From positions 1 through 64,000 of the forward strand of contig MGUK01000039.1 of NCBI GenBank assembly GCA_001799995.1: 64,000 nt of DNA. Reading direction: 5' to 3'. Below, piece by piece: positions 27,399 to 37,244 of this stretch (the first letter of the stretch is position 1; each line of letters starts with the position of its first letter). The DNA comes from Elusimicrobia bacterium GWF2_62_30 (lineage in GTDB: Bacteria > Elusimicrobiota > Elusimicrobia > Elusimicrobiales > UBA9959). The notes under the pieces are model-generated. The model searched no databases. It had not been told where the DNA came from and was given only the letters and a program-made list of their open reading frames with translations. The position numbers were made by a program, and so were the translations under genes.

Positions 27399-29146
27399 TC
27401 TTCACGCTGAAGTGGCTCCTGCCCTACTGGCGCCGGCATGCCGTGCGCATGGTCGCCATCGTGGTTTTCGGCATGATCAGCGCGGCGCTGCACGCCTATA
27501 ACCCGCTGCTGATAAAGAACATCGTCAACGGCCTTAGCGGCAGCCCCGACCCGGAGTACCTCCGCCACAACGTGCTGCTGATCCTCGGCGTCGGCTTCGG
27601 GCTGTTCGCGACCAACCTGATCGCGCAGCGCAACAGGGCGTGGATGAACGTGCGCCTCGAATGGGAGATCCGCCGCGACGCGTTCAACCACGTCGTCACG
27701 ATGGACCGCAACTTCTTTCACCGCTTCACCACCGGCGACCTCGTGGCCCGCCTCTCGGACGACATTTCCGAGAAGATCTCCTGGTTCGGCTGCTCGGGCG
27801 TCTTCCGCTTCGTGCAGGCCTGCTTCACGCTGACGGCGGCCGTGGGCATGATGCTTTACCTGAACCCGGCCTTCTCGCTCTGCGTGCTGCTGCCGCTGCC
27901 GCTCGTGCTGTTCTTCTCCATAAAGACCGGCCGCCTCCTCAGCGGCAAATACAAGGAGCTGCAGGAATCCATCACCAACCTTTTCGACTTCCTGGAGACC
28001 TGCTTTACCGGCATCCGCGTGATCAAGGCCAACGCCAAGGAACCCTCGCAGCTGATGTACTTCAAAACCAGGACCGCCGCCCAGCGCGAGGCCGAGATCG
28101 CCACCGCGAAGCTGCAGGTCTTCTTCTCCTACTTCTGGAGCGAGGCCGGCTTCGTCTCCATAGCGCTGCTGTACGCCGCCGGCGGCCTGATGGTGATAAA
28201 CGGCCGCGCCACGCTGGGCGAACTCATAGCCTTCCAGTTCTACGCCAGCATGGTCGTCCAGCCGCTCATGGACATAAGCCAGTTCGTAGTGGCCGGCAAC
28301 CGCGCCGGCGTCTCGATAGCGCGCGTCAACGAGCTGCTGACGGCCCGTTCCTCGCTGAGATCGGGGCTGGGCGATATGACCACCCCTGACCACATCACCA
28401 CGCTGGAATTCTGCGGGGCCGGCCTGAAAAGCCCCAAGGGCGACAGCATGCTGGTGAAGGACATAACCTTCAAGGCCGAGCGCGGACAGCGCGTGGCCGT
28501 AGTCGGCAAGATCGGCTGCGGCAAGTCCACCCTGCTGTCGCTGGCTCTGCGCCTGAGCGAGCATGACGAGGGCAAGATGCTGGTGAACGACACCGACATC
28601 CGCAAATGGAACCTGCACATTTTCAGGGAGCGCGTGGGCTACACCGCGCAGGAGGCGTCCATCTTCAGCGGCACCCTGCGCGAGAACATACTCATGGACC
28701 GCACTTTCGGAGTGAAGCCGGGGATGCTCGAGAAGGCCCTGGAGACCGCGCAGCTCGCGCACGAGCTGAAAAAATTCCCTAAAGGCCTGGACACCGTGGT
28801 GGGCACGCGGGGCTTCGCCCTTTCCGGCGGCCAGAAGCAGCGCGTTGCCATTGCCCGCGCGCTGCTGACCGGACCCGACGTACTGCTGCTCGACGACGCC
28901 ACCAGCGCGATGGACGCGCAGACCGAAGATCAGTTCTGGAAAGCCTTCCGCAGGGAGCACCCGGACGCGCTCTGCCTGGCCGTCACGCACCGCGCAAAGA
29001 CCATCGAAACCTCGGACCTGATACTGGTCCTGGAGGAGGGGCGCCTGGCGGAGCAGGGCACCCACGCCGAACTCATGGCCATGAACGGCCTGTACAGGCA
29101 GATCTACGAAAGAAAGAAGCTGGAAGAAGAGATAGGCGGCAAATAG
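27395..29146 (+). CDS. ABC exporter half-transporter (TMD-NBD), subunit 2
   Basis: Walker A GKIGCGKST, signature LSGGQKQR, Walker B VLLLDDATS; 4-nt overlap with subunit 1. Confidence 0.9.
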   Translation: MIFTLKWLLPYWRRHAVRMVAIVVFGMISAALHAYNPLLIKNIVNGLSGSPDPEYLRHNVLLILGVGFGLFATNLIAQRNRAWMNVRLEWEIRRDAFNHVVTMDRNFFHRFTTGDLVARLSDDISEKISWFGCSGVFRFVQACFTLTAAVGMMLYLNPAFSLCVLLPLPLVLFFSIKTGRLLSGKYKELQESITNLFDFLETCFTGIRVIKANAKEPSQLMYFKTRTAAQREAEIATAKLQVFFSYFWSEAGFVSIALLYAAGGLMVINGRATLGELIAFQFYASMVVQPLMDISQFVVAGNRAGVSIARVNELLTARSSLRSGLGDMTTPDHITTLEFCGAGLKSPKGDSMLVKDITFKAERGQRVAVVGKIGCGKSTLLSLALRLSEHDEGKMLVNDTDIRKWNLHIFRERVGYTAQEASIFSGTLRENILMDRTFGVKPGMLEKALETAQLAHELKKFPKGLDTVVGTRGFALSGGQKQRVAIARALLTGPDVLLLDDATSAMDAQTEDQFWKAFRREHPDALCLAVTHRAKTIETSDLILVLEEGRLAEQGTHAELMAMNGLYRQIYERKKLEEEIGGK

Positions 29147-29154
29147 GCCGGGCG

Positions 29155-30066
29155 CTACAGGAACTTCAGCATCGCCCAGTCGTAGAGGTAAAGCAGCGGG
29201 AAGAAAGCCAGCGTCGAGAAGAGTATGCTCTGCGAGACCAGGTCCGCGTCGAAGTCGAATTCCCTGGCCACGACGTAGTTCATGACCGCCACCGGCATGG
29301 CGACCTGCAGGAAGACCACCCTGGCGGAAAGCCCGCCGAACCCCGTCAAACCCGAAAGCAGAAGGAAGAACAGCGGCATGAGCAGCAGCTTGAAGCCGCT
29401 GAGCAGCGCTATGCGCGGCAGGTTATGCCGCACGCGCTTGCCGTAAAGGCCCACGCCTATGGTGAACAGGGACAGGGGCAGCGTGGTCCGGCCGATGTCG
29501 CCAAGCGCCTGGTGGACCAGGCCCGGCAGGCGCAGCCCCGAGCCGGCGAGGAGCAGCCCCGCCACCGAAGACCAGAGGATGACGTTGCGGGTTATCAGCC
29601 GCAGGAACTGCGCCGGGGGACAGACCTTGTCGCAGATCAGCGTCATGATCAAGAAGCCGAAAGTGAAGACGAAGATGTTCTGCAGCGAGGCCACTATGGC
29701 CGCGTAGCCCAGGGCCTGCTCGCCCAAGCGCATGGCCGAGACCGGGAAACCGAAATAGACGGTATTGCCGAGCGCGGAAACTATGACCAGCGTGCGGGCA
29801 AAGCGCCAGTCCACCGCCCCGGCCTTCCACAGGGCGACGGCCGCGAGCATAACGCCCAGGAGCGGCAGGGTATTGCCGGCGATGAACTGCCAGCCGAGCC
29901 CCGCCAGGGGCGTATCCGCAATTTTAACGATGATCAGCGCCGGCAGCGCGAGGTAATACAGGTACTGGTTGAACGCCTTTTCGGCGCCTTCCTGCACTAT
30001 GCCGTACTTCCGGAACAGCCACCCGGCGGACAGGATAAGCAGTAGATTGGCGATTATCGGCGTCAT
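29155..30066 (-). CDS. AEC (auxin efflux carrier) family transporter
   Basis: Ten-TM-like hydrophobic profile; FNQYLYYLALPALIIVKIAD, FGFPVSAMRLGEQALGYAAIVASLQNI. Confidence 0.85.
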   Translation of the reverse strand: MTPIIANLLLILSAGWLFRKYGIVQEGAEKAFNQYLYYLALPALIIVKIADTPLAGLGWQFIAGNTLPLLGVMLAAVALWKAGAVDWRFARTLVIVSALGNTVYFGFPVSAMRLGEQALGYAAIVASLQNIFVFTFGFLIMTLICDKVCPPAQFLRLITRNVILWSSVAGLLLAGSGLRLPGLVHQALGDIGRTTLPLSLFTIGVGLYGKRVRHNLPRIALLSGFKLLLMPLFFLLLSGLTGFGGLSARVVFLQVAMPVAVMNYVVAREFDFDADLVSQSILFSTLAFFPLLYLYDWAMLKFL

Positions 30067-30077
30067 GGGTCGGCCAG

Positions 30078-31730
30078 CTAAAGGAAAAGCAGCACGATCA
30101 GCTGCGCCGAGATCACGCGCATTATCATGACCAGCGGGTACACCGTGGCGTAGGACATGGCAGAAAGGTTGGAGGGAGCCATGGCATTGGCGAAAGCGAG
30201 CGCGGGCGGATCGGTCATGGAACCGGCCAGAGCCCCGCAGAGGGACATGTAGTTAAGCTTGAGTTTGGCCTTGGCGAGAATACCGACGATGATGATGGGC
30301 AGCACGGTAATAAGGAACGAGAACAGCACGATGTAGGCGCCGTTGCCGTTAAGCAGCGTCTCGAAGAATTTGCCGCCGGCCTTGAGCCCGACGCAGGAAA
30401 GGAACAGCACTATCCCCAGCTCCCGCAGCATCAGGTTGCCGGCGGGGGGGAGGTACCAGTTCAGCGGGCCGATATGCTGGATATAGCTGAGGACTATGGC
30501 CATTATCAGCGGGCCGCCCGCCAGGCCGAGCCGCACGGGCGTAGAGAGGCCGGGGAGCGCTATCGGGATGGAGCCGAGGATCACGCCGGCCGCGATGCCG
30601 ATGAAGGCCGGGATCAACTGCGGGTGATTGAGGTCCTTCGGGGAATTGCCCAGCGTCTGGGCCGCCTTGGCGACGGAGGCCTCCTCGCCCACGATCACCA
30701 GGTTGTCGGCGAACTGCAGCACGTAGGAATCCGAGACCAGGAATTCCACGTCGGCGCGGGCGGCGCGCGTGGCCACCACGTCGTACTTGCCCTCCAGGTT
30801 TATCTCCTCCAGCGTCTTGCCTATAACTTCCTTATGGGTCACCACCACGCGGGAATGGATGATGCGGCTGGGCAGCTTCTTCAGGTCCATCTCGCTCCTG
30901 GCGCCCACGACCAGCATGAACTTATTTACGTTCTCCTCTTTACCCACGGCGAGCAGGACGTCGCCGGAATGGACGACCGTATCGTCGTGCGCGAGGCCGA
31001 GCTGCCCGGCGTGATAGATGCGGGAGATAACCACGCCCAGCTCGTTCAGGGCGGGGATATCTTTTACCTTGAGGCCCTCCAGGTTCCTGTTCTCCACCAC
31101 TACGCTGGCGTTTATGAACCCGGAAGAAGCCTTCTCGGACTGCACCTGCAGCATATCCTGTTCGGCCTCGGTTTTGAAAAGGCGCCGGATAAGGATCATC
31201 GTCAGAATGATGCCCATTATCGCGCCGGGGTAGGCCAGCGCATAGCCGATGGAGGCGCTGTTCGCGGCATCGGGGCTTACCGCGCCCAGCGCCTGCTGCG
31301 CGGCGGCCAGGGAGGGAGTATTGGTAACGGCCCCGGAGTACATGCCGACGGCCGTGGCGATATCGAACCCGGCCAGCCGGCTGACCAGCACCGTCAGCAG
31401 CACCCCGCCGAGCACCACGGCGGCGGCCAGCAGGTTGAGGCGGATGCCTTCCTTGCGGAAGGAGGAAAAAAAGCCCGGGCCGACCTGCGTGCCTATGGAA
31501 TAGACGAAAAGGATAAGACCGAAATCGCGCAGGAACTCCAGCGTCTCGTGGTTTATCTCCAGGCCGAAATGGCCGAAGAGTATGCCGGAGAAGAGCACGC
31601 CCGCTATCCCGAGGTTGATGCTGAAGAATTTAATATTGCCTAGCGCCAGCCCGGCCGCGGCCACCAGCATGATGACGAAGACCGACCAGGCCACGGACTG
31701 CGGGGAAAACAGCAAAGCGAAGTGATCCAT
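30078..31730 (-). CDS. Aspartate:alanine exchanger (AspT/YidE-type) family transporter with TrkA-C domains
   Basis: Two TM blocks flanking two RCK-C-like domains; LILFVYSIGTQVGPGFFSSFRKEG; MTDPPALAFAN. Confidence 0.88.
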   Translation of the reverse strand: MDHFALLFSPQSVAWSVFVIMLVAAAGLALGNIKFFSINLGIAGVLFSGILFGHFGLEINHETLEFLRDFGLILFVYSIGTQVGPGFFSSFRKEGIRLNLLAAAVVLGGVLLTVLVSRLAGFDIATAVGMYSGAVTNTPSLAAAQQALGAVSPDAANSASIGYALAYPGAIMGIILTMILIRRLFKTEAEQDMLQVQSEKASSGFINASVVVENRNLEGLKVKDIPALNELGVVISRIYHAGQLGLAHDDTVVHSGDVLLAVGKEENVNKFMLVVGARSEMDLKKLPSRIIHSRVVVTHKEVIGKTLEEINLEGKYDVVATRAARADVEFLVSDSYVLQFADNLVIVGEEASVAKAAQTLGNSPKDLNHPQLIPAFIGIAAGVILGSIPIALPGLSTPVRLGLAGGPLIMAIVLSYIQHIGPLNWYLPPAGNLMLRELGIVLFLSCVGLKAGGKFFETLLNGNGAYIVLFSFLITVLPIIIVGILAKAKLKLNYMSLCGALAGSMTDPPALAFANAMAPSNLSAMSYATVYPLVMIMRVISAQLIVLLFL

Positions 31731-31923
31731 AAGTTCTCCGGGCGCTCAAGAAGGAACACTTATTTTAGCAAAATCCGCGCGGACGCGCCCCCGCGGAGGA
31801 GGAAGAGTGCGGCGGCGGACACCGCATGTCGTTTTTACGTCGGAGAAAGAATTTTAACATCGTTCTCTTTTTTGTATTATATTTCTGACTTAATAATTGC
31901 GGTTCTTTCAGGAGGTAAGGCAA

Positions 31924-33381
31924 ATGATCGACTTCAACAAACGCATACTCTTTATCGGTTACGGCTCGGTGGCGCAGTGCGCCCTGCCCATGCTTTTTAA
32001 GCTTTTAAAGGTTCCGGCCAGGAACATCACGGTGATGGATTTCGAGGATAAGCGCGAAGCGCTCAAACCCATGCTGGCCAAAGGCGTCAAGTTCGTGCGG
32101 CAGCAGGTCACCAAACAGAACATGGGGCCGCTGCTGGCCAAGTATCTTTCCGCCGGCGATTTACTCATAGACCTGGCCTGGAACATCGACGCGTGCGAGA
32201 TCCTGCAGTGGTGCCACGACCGCGGCGTGCTCTATATCAACACCTCCACCGAGCTGTGGGATCCCTACAAGGGCGCCGTCGACAAACACCCGACGGAGCG
32301 CACCCTCTACGTCAGGCACATGGCCTTGCGCAAGATGATCGCCAAGTGGAAGACCCCCGGCCCGACGGCCGTCATCGAGCACGGCGCCAACCCCGGCCTG
32401 ATCTCCCATTTCGCCAAGAAAGGCCTGATCGACATCGCCAACAGCCTGATAGCCGACAGGAAAGCCAAAGGCGCCAGGGCTGAAAAGCTGCGCCAGCTGA
32501 TAAACGATCAGACCTTCAACGAGCTCGCCAAAGAGATCGGCGTGAAAGTGATACATGTCAGCGAGCGCGACACGCAGATAACCAACAAGCCCAAACAGGT
32601 GAACGAATTCGTCAACACCTGGAGCGTTGAGGGCTTCCGCGAGGAAGGCGTGGCGCCGGCCGAACTGGGCTGGGGCACGCATGAGAAGACCCTGCCCCCG
32701 ATGGCCTGCCAGCACAAGACCGGCCCCAAGAACCAGATCTGCCTGGCCCGCATGGGCATGAACACCTGGATCTCCACCTGGGTACCCGACTACTGCATCC
32801 ACGGCATGCTGGTCCGCCACGGCGAGGCCTTCACCCTCTCCGACAGGCTGACGGTCTGGAAGAAAGGCAAGGCCGTGTACCGCCCCACCGTGCATTACGC
32901 CTACTGCCCGTCTGATTCGGCGATAGCTTCCCTCAACGAGCTGCGCGGCTACGACTACGCGCTGCAGCCCAAGCTGCGCATCCTCGGCGACGAGATCATC
33001 AGCGGCTACGATACCCTCGGCACACTGCTGATGGGCCACGAATACAACGCCTGGTGGACCGGCACGATCCTGGGCATAGAAGAATCGCGCAAGCTGATCC
33101 CTCACCAGAACGCCACCACCATCCAGGTAGCCATCGGCGTGCTCTCCGCGGCCATGTGGATGATAGAGAACCCGGAAAAGGGCTTTAACGTGCCCGAGGA
33201 CCTGCCGCACGACTACATCCTCAAGATAGCCAAGCCCTGGATCGGCAAGCTGCATTCGGCGAAGTCCGACTGGACCCCGCTGAAGCATTACACCAACGCC
33301 TTCAAGGGGTACAACAACCCCTACATCGACAAGAAGGACCCGTGGCAGTTCAAGAACTTCCTGATCACGGACTCGGACTAA
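31924..33381 (+). CDS. hss: Homospermidine synthase (saccharopine dehydrogenase fold)
   Basis: RILFIGYGSVAQCALPML, MDFEDKREALKPML, VIEHGANPGLISHFAKKGL, MLVRHGEAF. Confidence 0.85.
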   Translation: MIDFNKRILFIGYGSVAQCALPMLFKLLKVPARNITVMDFEDKREALKPMLAKGVKFVRQQVTKQNMGPLLAKYLSAGDLLIDLAWNIDACEILQWCHDRGVLYINTSTELWDPYKGAVDKHPTERTLYVRHMALRKMIAKWKTPGPTAVIEHGANPGLISHFAKKGLIDIANSLIADRKAKGARAEKLRQLINDQTFNELAKEIGVKVIHVSERDTQITNKPKQVNEFVNTWSVEGFREEGVAPAELGWGTHEKTLPPMACQHKTGPKNQICLARMGMNTWISTWVPDYCIHGMLVRHGEAFTLSDRLTVWKKGKAVYRPTVHYAYCPSDSAIASLNELRGYDYALQPKLRILGDEIISGYDTLGTLLMGHEYNAWWTGTILGIEESRKLIPHQNATTIQVAIGVLSAAMWMIENPEKGFNVPEDLPHDYILKIAKPWIGKLHSAKSDWTPLKHYTNAFKGYNNPYIDKKDPWQFKNFLITDSD

Positions 33382-33435
33382 TTGGAATTCGGAAATAACA
33401 TTAACGGGAAACCGGAGGAACACCAGACAAGGCAT

Positions 33436-34584
33436 ATGATAACGAAAAAACAGATGCAGGACCTAGCGAAGAAGCACGGCACGCCGCTCTTCATCATGGA
33501 CCACGACGAGATACGCAAGAACTACGCGCAGTTCAAGAAATACCTGCCGCGCGTGCAGGCCTACTACGCGGTGAAGGCCGAGCCCATGCCGGAGATCGTG
33601 CGCACGCTCTACAAGGCGGGCGCCAGCTTCGACGTGGCCTCCATGCCGGAGTTCATGATAGTCCACGAGAACATCAAGAATATGCCGGACAAGAAGCGCC
33701 AGGACTGGATCTGGGACAAGATCATCTACGCCAATCCGATAAAGCCCAACGAAACCCTCACGCAGCTGGACAAGTACCGCCCGCTGGTCACTTTCGACAA
33801 CCTCGAGGAGATCAAGAAGATAAAGAAGTACGCCCCGCATGCCGGCCTGTGCCTGCGCATCAGGGTGCCCAACACCGGCGCCGTGGTGGAGCTGTCCTCC
33901 AAGTTCGGCGCGTCCCCCGGCGAAGCCGTGGACCTCATCCTCGAGGCCGTCAGGCAGGGCCTCGGCGTCGAAGGCCTCAGCTTCCACGTGGGCAGCCAGA
34001 CCACCAACTTCGAGAACTTCGTGCAGGCCATCAACCTGGCCGCGGACATCTTCAAGGAAGCCAAAGAGCGCGGCTACGACAAGATGAACCTGCTCGACAT
34101 CGGCGGCGGCTTCCCGGCCCCGTACGACGCCACCGTGAAGCCTTTCCAGGAGCTGGCCAAGAAGATCAACGCCGAGATAGAGCGCCTGTTCCCGGACCCG
34201 AAGATAGAGATCCTGGCCGAGCCGGGCCGCTTCATGATAGCGACCGCCGGCACCTCGGTGGTGCGCATAAACGGCAAGACGGTGCGCGACGGAAAGACCT
34301 GCTACTACGTCAACGACGGCGTATATCACACCTTCTCCGGCATCATCTTCGACCACCAGCACTGCCACCTCTTCCCTTTCCGCAAGGGCAAGAAGCCGGA
34401 GATCTGCGGCGTGTTCGGCCCCACCTGCGACGCGCTCGACGTGATCTCGATGTCCGAGAACCTGCCGACGGACCTGCAGCTGGGCGAGCTGATGTACAGC
34501 CCCAACATGGGCGCGTACAGCCACGCCTCGTCCACCTGGTTCAACGGCTTCCCGCCGGCCAAAGTGGTACACATAAACAAGTAA
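33436..34584 (+). CDS. PLP-dependent ornithine/lysine/diaminopimelate-type decarboxylase (fold III)
   Basis: YYAVKAEP PLP-lysine motif, GLSFHVGSQTTN, LDIGGGFPAPYD, EPGRF, CGVFGPTCDALDVI. Confidence 0.88.
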   Translation: MITKKQMQDLAKKHGTPLFIMDHDEIRKNYAQFKKYLPRVQAYYAVKAEPMPEIVRTLYKAGASFDVASMPEFMIVHENIKNMPDKKRQDWIWDKIIYANPIKPNETLTQLDKYRPLVTFDNLEEIKKIKKYAPHAGLCLRIRVPNTGAVVELSSKFGASPGEAVDLILEAVRQGLGVEGLSFHVGSQTTNFENFVQAINLAADIFKEAKERGYDKMNLLDIGGGFPAPYDATVKPFQELAKKINAEIERLFPDPKIEILAEPGRFMIATAGTSVVRINGKTVRDGKTCYYVNDGVYHTFSGIIFDHQHCHLFPFRKGKKPEICGVFGPTCDALDVISMSENLPTDLQLGELMYSPNMGAYSHASSTWFNGFPPAKVVHINK

Positions 34585-34610
34585 ACGCGATAACCGTAAA
34601 CCCGGAAACC

Positions 34611-34648
34611 ATTAACCCGCATCCTGCCTGCGCAGGGTGCGGGTTAAT
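34611..34648. terminator. Strong hairpin after the decarboxylase gene, candidate terminator
   Basis: ATTAACCCGCA ... TGCGGGTTAAT (11 bp) with inner CCTGC/GCAGG; weak T tract. Confidence 0.55.
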
Positions 34649-34702
34649 ACAAAATCGGGCACCCGGAAGAACGCAGCCGCAGGCGAGGGGACTGGGGAAA
34701 TT

Positions 34703-35878
34703 ATGCGCCGCACGAGATCACTGTTGTTATCCGCCGTTTGCCTGTTCTATACGGGCACCTCTTCAGCCGCCTCTTTGACGGTCCAAGTGGCCAAAACAGC
34801 GAAGAAGTTCTCCGATTCCGCCGCCGCCCTCGGGCTCAGCTCCGCAACCGTTGCGATATTCCAGTTCGAAGCAGACAAAGAACTCTCCAGGAAAAAGGCC
34901 AACTTCGCGGTCACTGAACTGCTTACCCATCACATCCTGGCACAGAAGACACTGCAGGTCACGGAAAGAACCCAGCTTTCAGCCGTACTTAGAGAACAGC
35001 GCCTTGGATTATCCGGAGCATTAGACGCGAAGACCGCGTCCGGTGTGGGGCAGATACTCGGCGCCCGGCTGCTAGTACTAGGGAATGTTGTTAAACTGGG
35101 GAAATCCTACCAGATAGTCGCAAAACTTGTGGATTCTAAGACAGCTGAGATTATAGCCTCTGAGGTCGTAGAAGTTCCGGCAGAAACCTTTAACAAAGAC
35201 GCAGCGCCATACCTGGTCCTTGTCCCGAAATCTCAGGCTATCGGCGCCTTTGTAACAGGCAATTATGGTTTCGTAACCACTAGGAATTCACCCACCGTTA
35301 CATACAACTCCGCTAGTGTAGTCCCAAGCAACCCTGACGCCCATAGCATTTCCACCGGGTGGGGGTTGCGATACTGGCCGGCAGATGACTACATGATAGA
35401 AGCCTCGTACTCCAGGTTCAAACTTAGTGGCGGACGTGTATATACAATATTAAATGCCACATCAGTCGACTCAAAACAGCCTCCTCTGGTCGCACTTAGC
35501 GGGTATGCCATTCAGCTAACCGTCAACCGCATTTTCGCCATCTCGCAAGTGTTCCGCTTTCATATAGGAGCTGGTGCTCTAAATGTACTAGCGACTATGC
35601 CAACAACGACGGGTAGAACCAATGGGTATTGGAATGTCTCTGTCCAATACACCTCAGAACCACTTAGCTATCTCGCCCCCATATTACGAACCGGTCTCGA
35701 ATGGAAACCCCAGGAGCGCATTGGTTTTGGAATATTCGGCAGCTATAGTCTGCTAAGAAGAACCGTAGTACAAAAAGTTATTCTGGATGACGGGACAAAC
35801 CCCACGCAGACAAGTAGCGTATGGGAAGCTGAATTGTCGCCGTTTGCACTGGAAACGACATTGTCGCTATATTTTTGA
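34703..35878 (+). CDS. Secreted CsgG/FlgO-like domain protein with C-terminal beta-barrel-like region
   Basis: SSATVAIFQFEADKELSRKKANFAVTELLTHHIL...GQILGARLLVLGNVVKLGKSYQIVAKLVDSKTAEII; C-terminus ...LETTLSLYF. Confidence 0.65.
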   Translation: MRRTRSLLLSAVCLFYTGTSSAASLTVQVAKTAKKFSDSAAALGLSSATVAIFQFEADKELSRKKANFAVTELLTHHILAQKTLQVTERTQLSAVLREQRLGLSGALDAKTASGVGQILGARLLVLGNVVKLGKSYQIVAKLVDSKTAEIIASEVVEVPAETFNKDAAPYLVLVPKSQAIGAFVTGNYGFVTTRNSPTVTYNSASVVPSNPDAHSISTGWGLRYWPADDYMIEASYSRFKLSGGRVYTILNATSVDSKQPPLVALSGYAIQLTVNRIFAISQVFRFHIGAGALNVLATMPTTTGRTNGYWNVSVQYTSEPLSYLAPILRTGLEWKPQERIGFGIFGSYSLLRRTVVQKVILDDGTNPTQTSSVWEAELSPFALETTLSLYF

Positions 35879-35902
35879 TGCAAGAATTCAACAGGAGACA
35901 AC

Positions 35903-37171
35903 ATGATAGCTAAAGCCGAAAATCGCAGCCCCTGGGCCTACGTGCCCACCACTTATTTCGCCGAGGGCCTGCCCTACATGATAGTCAACGCCCTGGCCGT
36001 CATCGTCTACAAGAAGATGGGCGTCTCCAACACGCTCATCGCTTTCTGGACCAGCTGGCTGTACCTGCCTTGGGTCATAAAGATGCTCTGGGGCCCCCTC
36101 ATCGACATGTACGCCACCAAGCGTTCCTGGATAATAGCCACCCAGGCGCTCATGACCGCCGCCATCGCCTTCGCCGCCCTCTCGCTCAAGACCCCTCACT
36201 TCCTGTACGTCTCCATGATCTGCTTCATGGGGGTGGCTTTCCTCTCGGCCACGCACGACATCGCCGTGGACGGCTTCTATATGCTGTCCATGGACGACAA
36301 GAAGCAGGCCTTCTTCGTGGGCATCAGGGCCTTCTGCTACCGGCTCGCCATGCTGTTCAGCTCCGGCGTGCTGGTCATGCTCGCAGGCAGGATTGAGAGC
36401 GCTACCGGCAATATCCAGAACAGCTGGACGGTGGTGCTGCTCCTCGCCGCCGCCGTCATGGGCCTGCTGGCCGTCTACCACAAGGTGTTCCTGCCCTACC
36501 CCGCAGTGGACAGGCCCGACGAGGCCAAGGCCGGGCAGCTCTCCGAGTTCGGCCAGATCTTCGCCGCCTATTTCAAAATGGAGGGCGTCGGCCTGGGCGT
36601 GGCCTTTATCCTGCTTTACCGCTTCGGCGAGGCCATGCTGCTGAAGCTGGCGGCGCCGTTCCTGCTGGACAAGGCGGAGGCGGGCGGTATGGCCTTTACC
36701 ACCACCCAGGTGGGCGTAGCCTACGGCACCATCGGCCTGATCTGCCTTATTATAGGGGGACTGCTGGGCGGCTGGCTTATCTCTAAGTTCGGCTTGCGGC
36801 GCTGCATCTGGCCGCTCGCGCTGGCCCTTAACGCGCCGGATCTGGTCTACGTCTACATGTCCTTCCATACGGACCTGCCGCCCACCTTCGTGTACGGCCT
36901 GGTGGCGGTGGAACAGTTCGGCTACGGCCTCGGCACCACGGCCTTCATGTTCTACATGATGCAGCTTACCGGCGAGCGCTACAAGACAGCCCACTTCGCC
37001 ATTTCCACCGGAATCATGGCGCTCGGCATGATGCTGCCGGGCTTCATCAGCGGCAAGCTGCAGGCCGTGGCGGGCTACCCCAAGTTCTTCATTATAGTCT
37101 GCCTGGCCACCCTGCCGGGCATGCTCCTGATCCCCCTGCTCAAGTACAAGGAAGAGCTTAAAAGGGCCTAA
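35903..37171 (+). CDS. MFS transporter, AmpG/PAT-like
   Basis: 12-TM-like profile; VPTTYFAEGLPYMIVN, LPWVIKMLWGPLID, ATHDIAVDGFYM. Confidence 0.82.
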   Translation: MIAKAENRSPWAYVPTTYFAEGLPYMIVNALAVIVYKKMGVSNTLIAFWTSWLYLPWVIKMLWGPLIDMYATKRSWIIATQALMTAAIAFAALSLKTPHFLYVSMICFMGVAFLSATHDIAVDGFYMLSMDDKKQAFFVGIRAFCYRLAMLFSSGVLVMLAGRIESATGNIQNSWTVVLLLAAAVMGLLAVYHKVFLPYPAVDRPDEAKAGQLSEFGQIFAAYFKMEGVGLGVAFILLYRFGEAMLLKLAAPFLLDKAEAGGMAFTTTQVGVAYGTIGLICLIIGGLLGGWLISKFGLRRCIWPLALALNAPDLVYVYMSFHTDLPPTFVYGLVAVEQFGYGLGTTAFMFYMMQLTGERYKTAHFAISTGIMALGMMLPGFISGKLQAVAGYPKFFIIVCLATLPGMLLIPLLKYKEELKRA

Positions 37172-37197
37172 GCACGGGGTATCCGCCTCTTACAACG

Positions 37198-37226
37198 AAA
37201 AAGCCCGCGCTCGCGGGCTTTTTCAT
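37198..37226. terminator. Bidirectional Rho-independent terminator between convergent genes
   Basis: AAAAAGCCCGCG-ct-CGCGGGCTTTTT. Confidence 0.92.
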
Positions 37227-37244
37227 GGGCGGGCGTTGCCGGCG

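Noticed and set aside
27368-29065. 565-aa minus-strand ORF
   Set aside because: Antisense to the ABC exporter subunit 2
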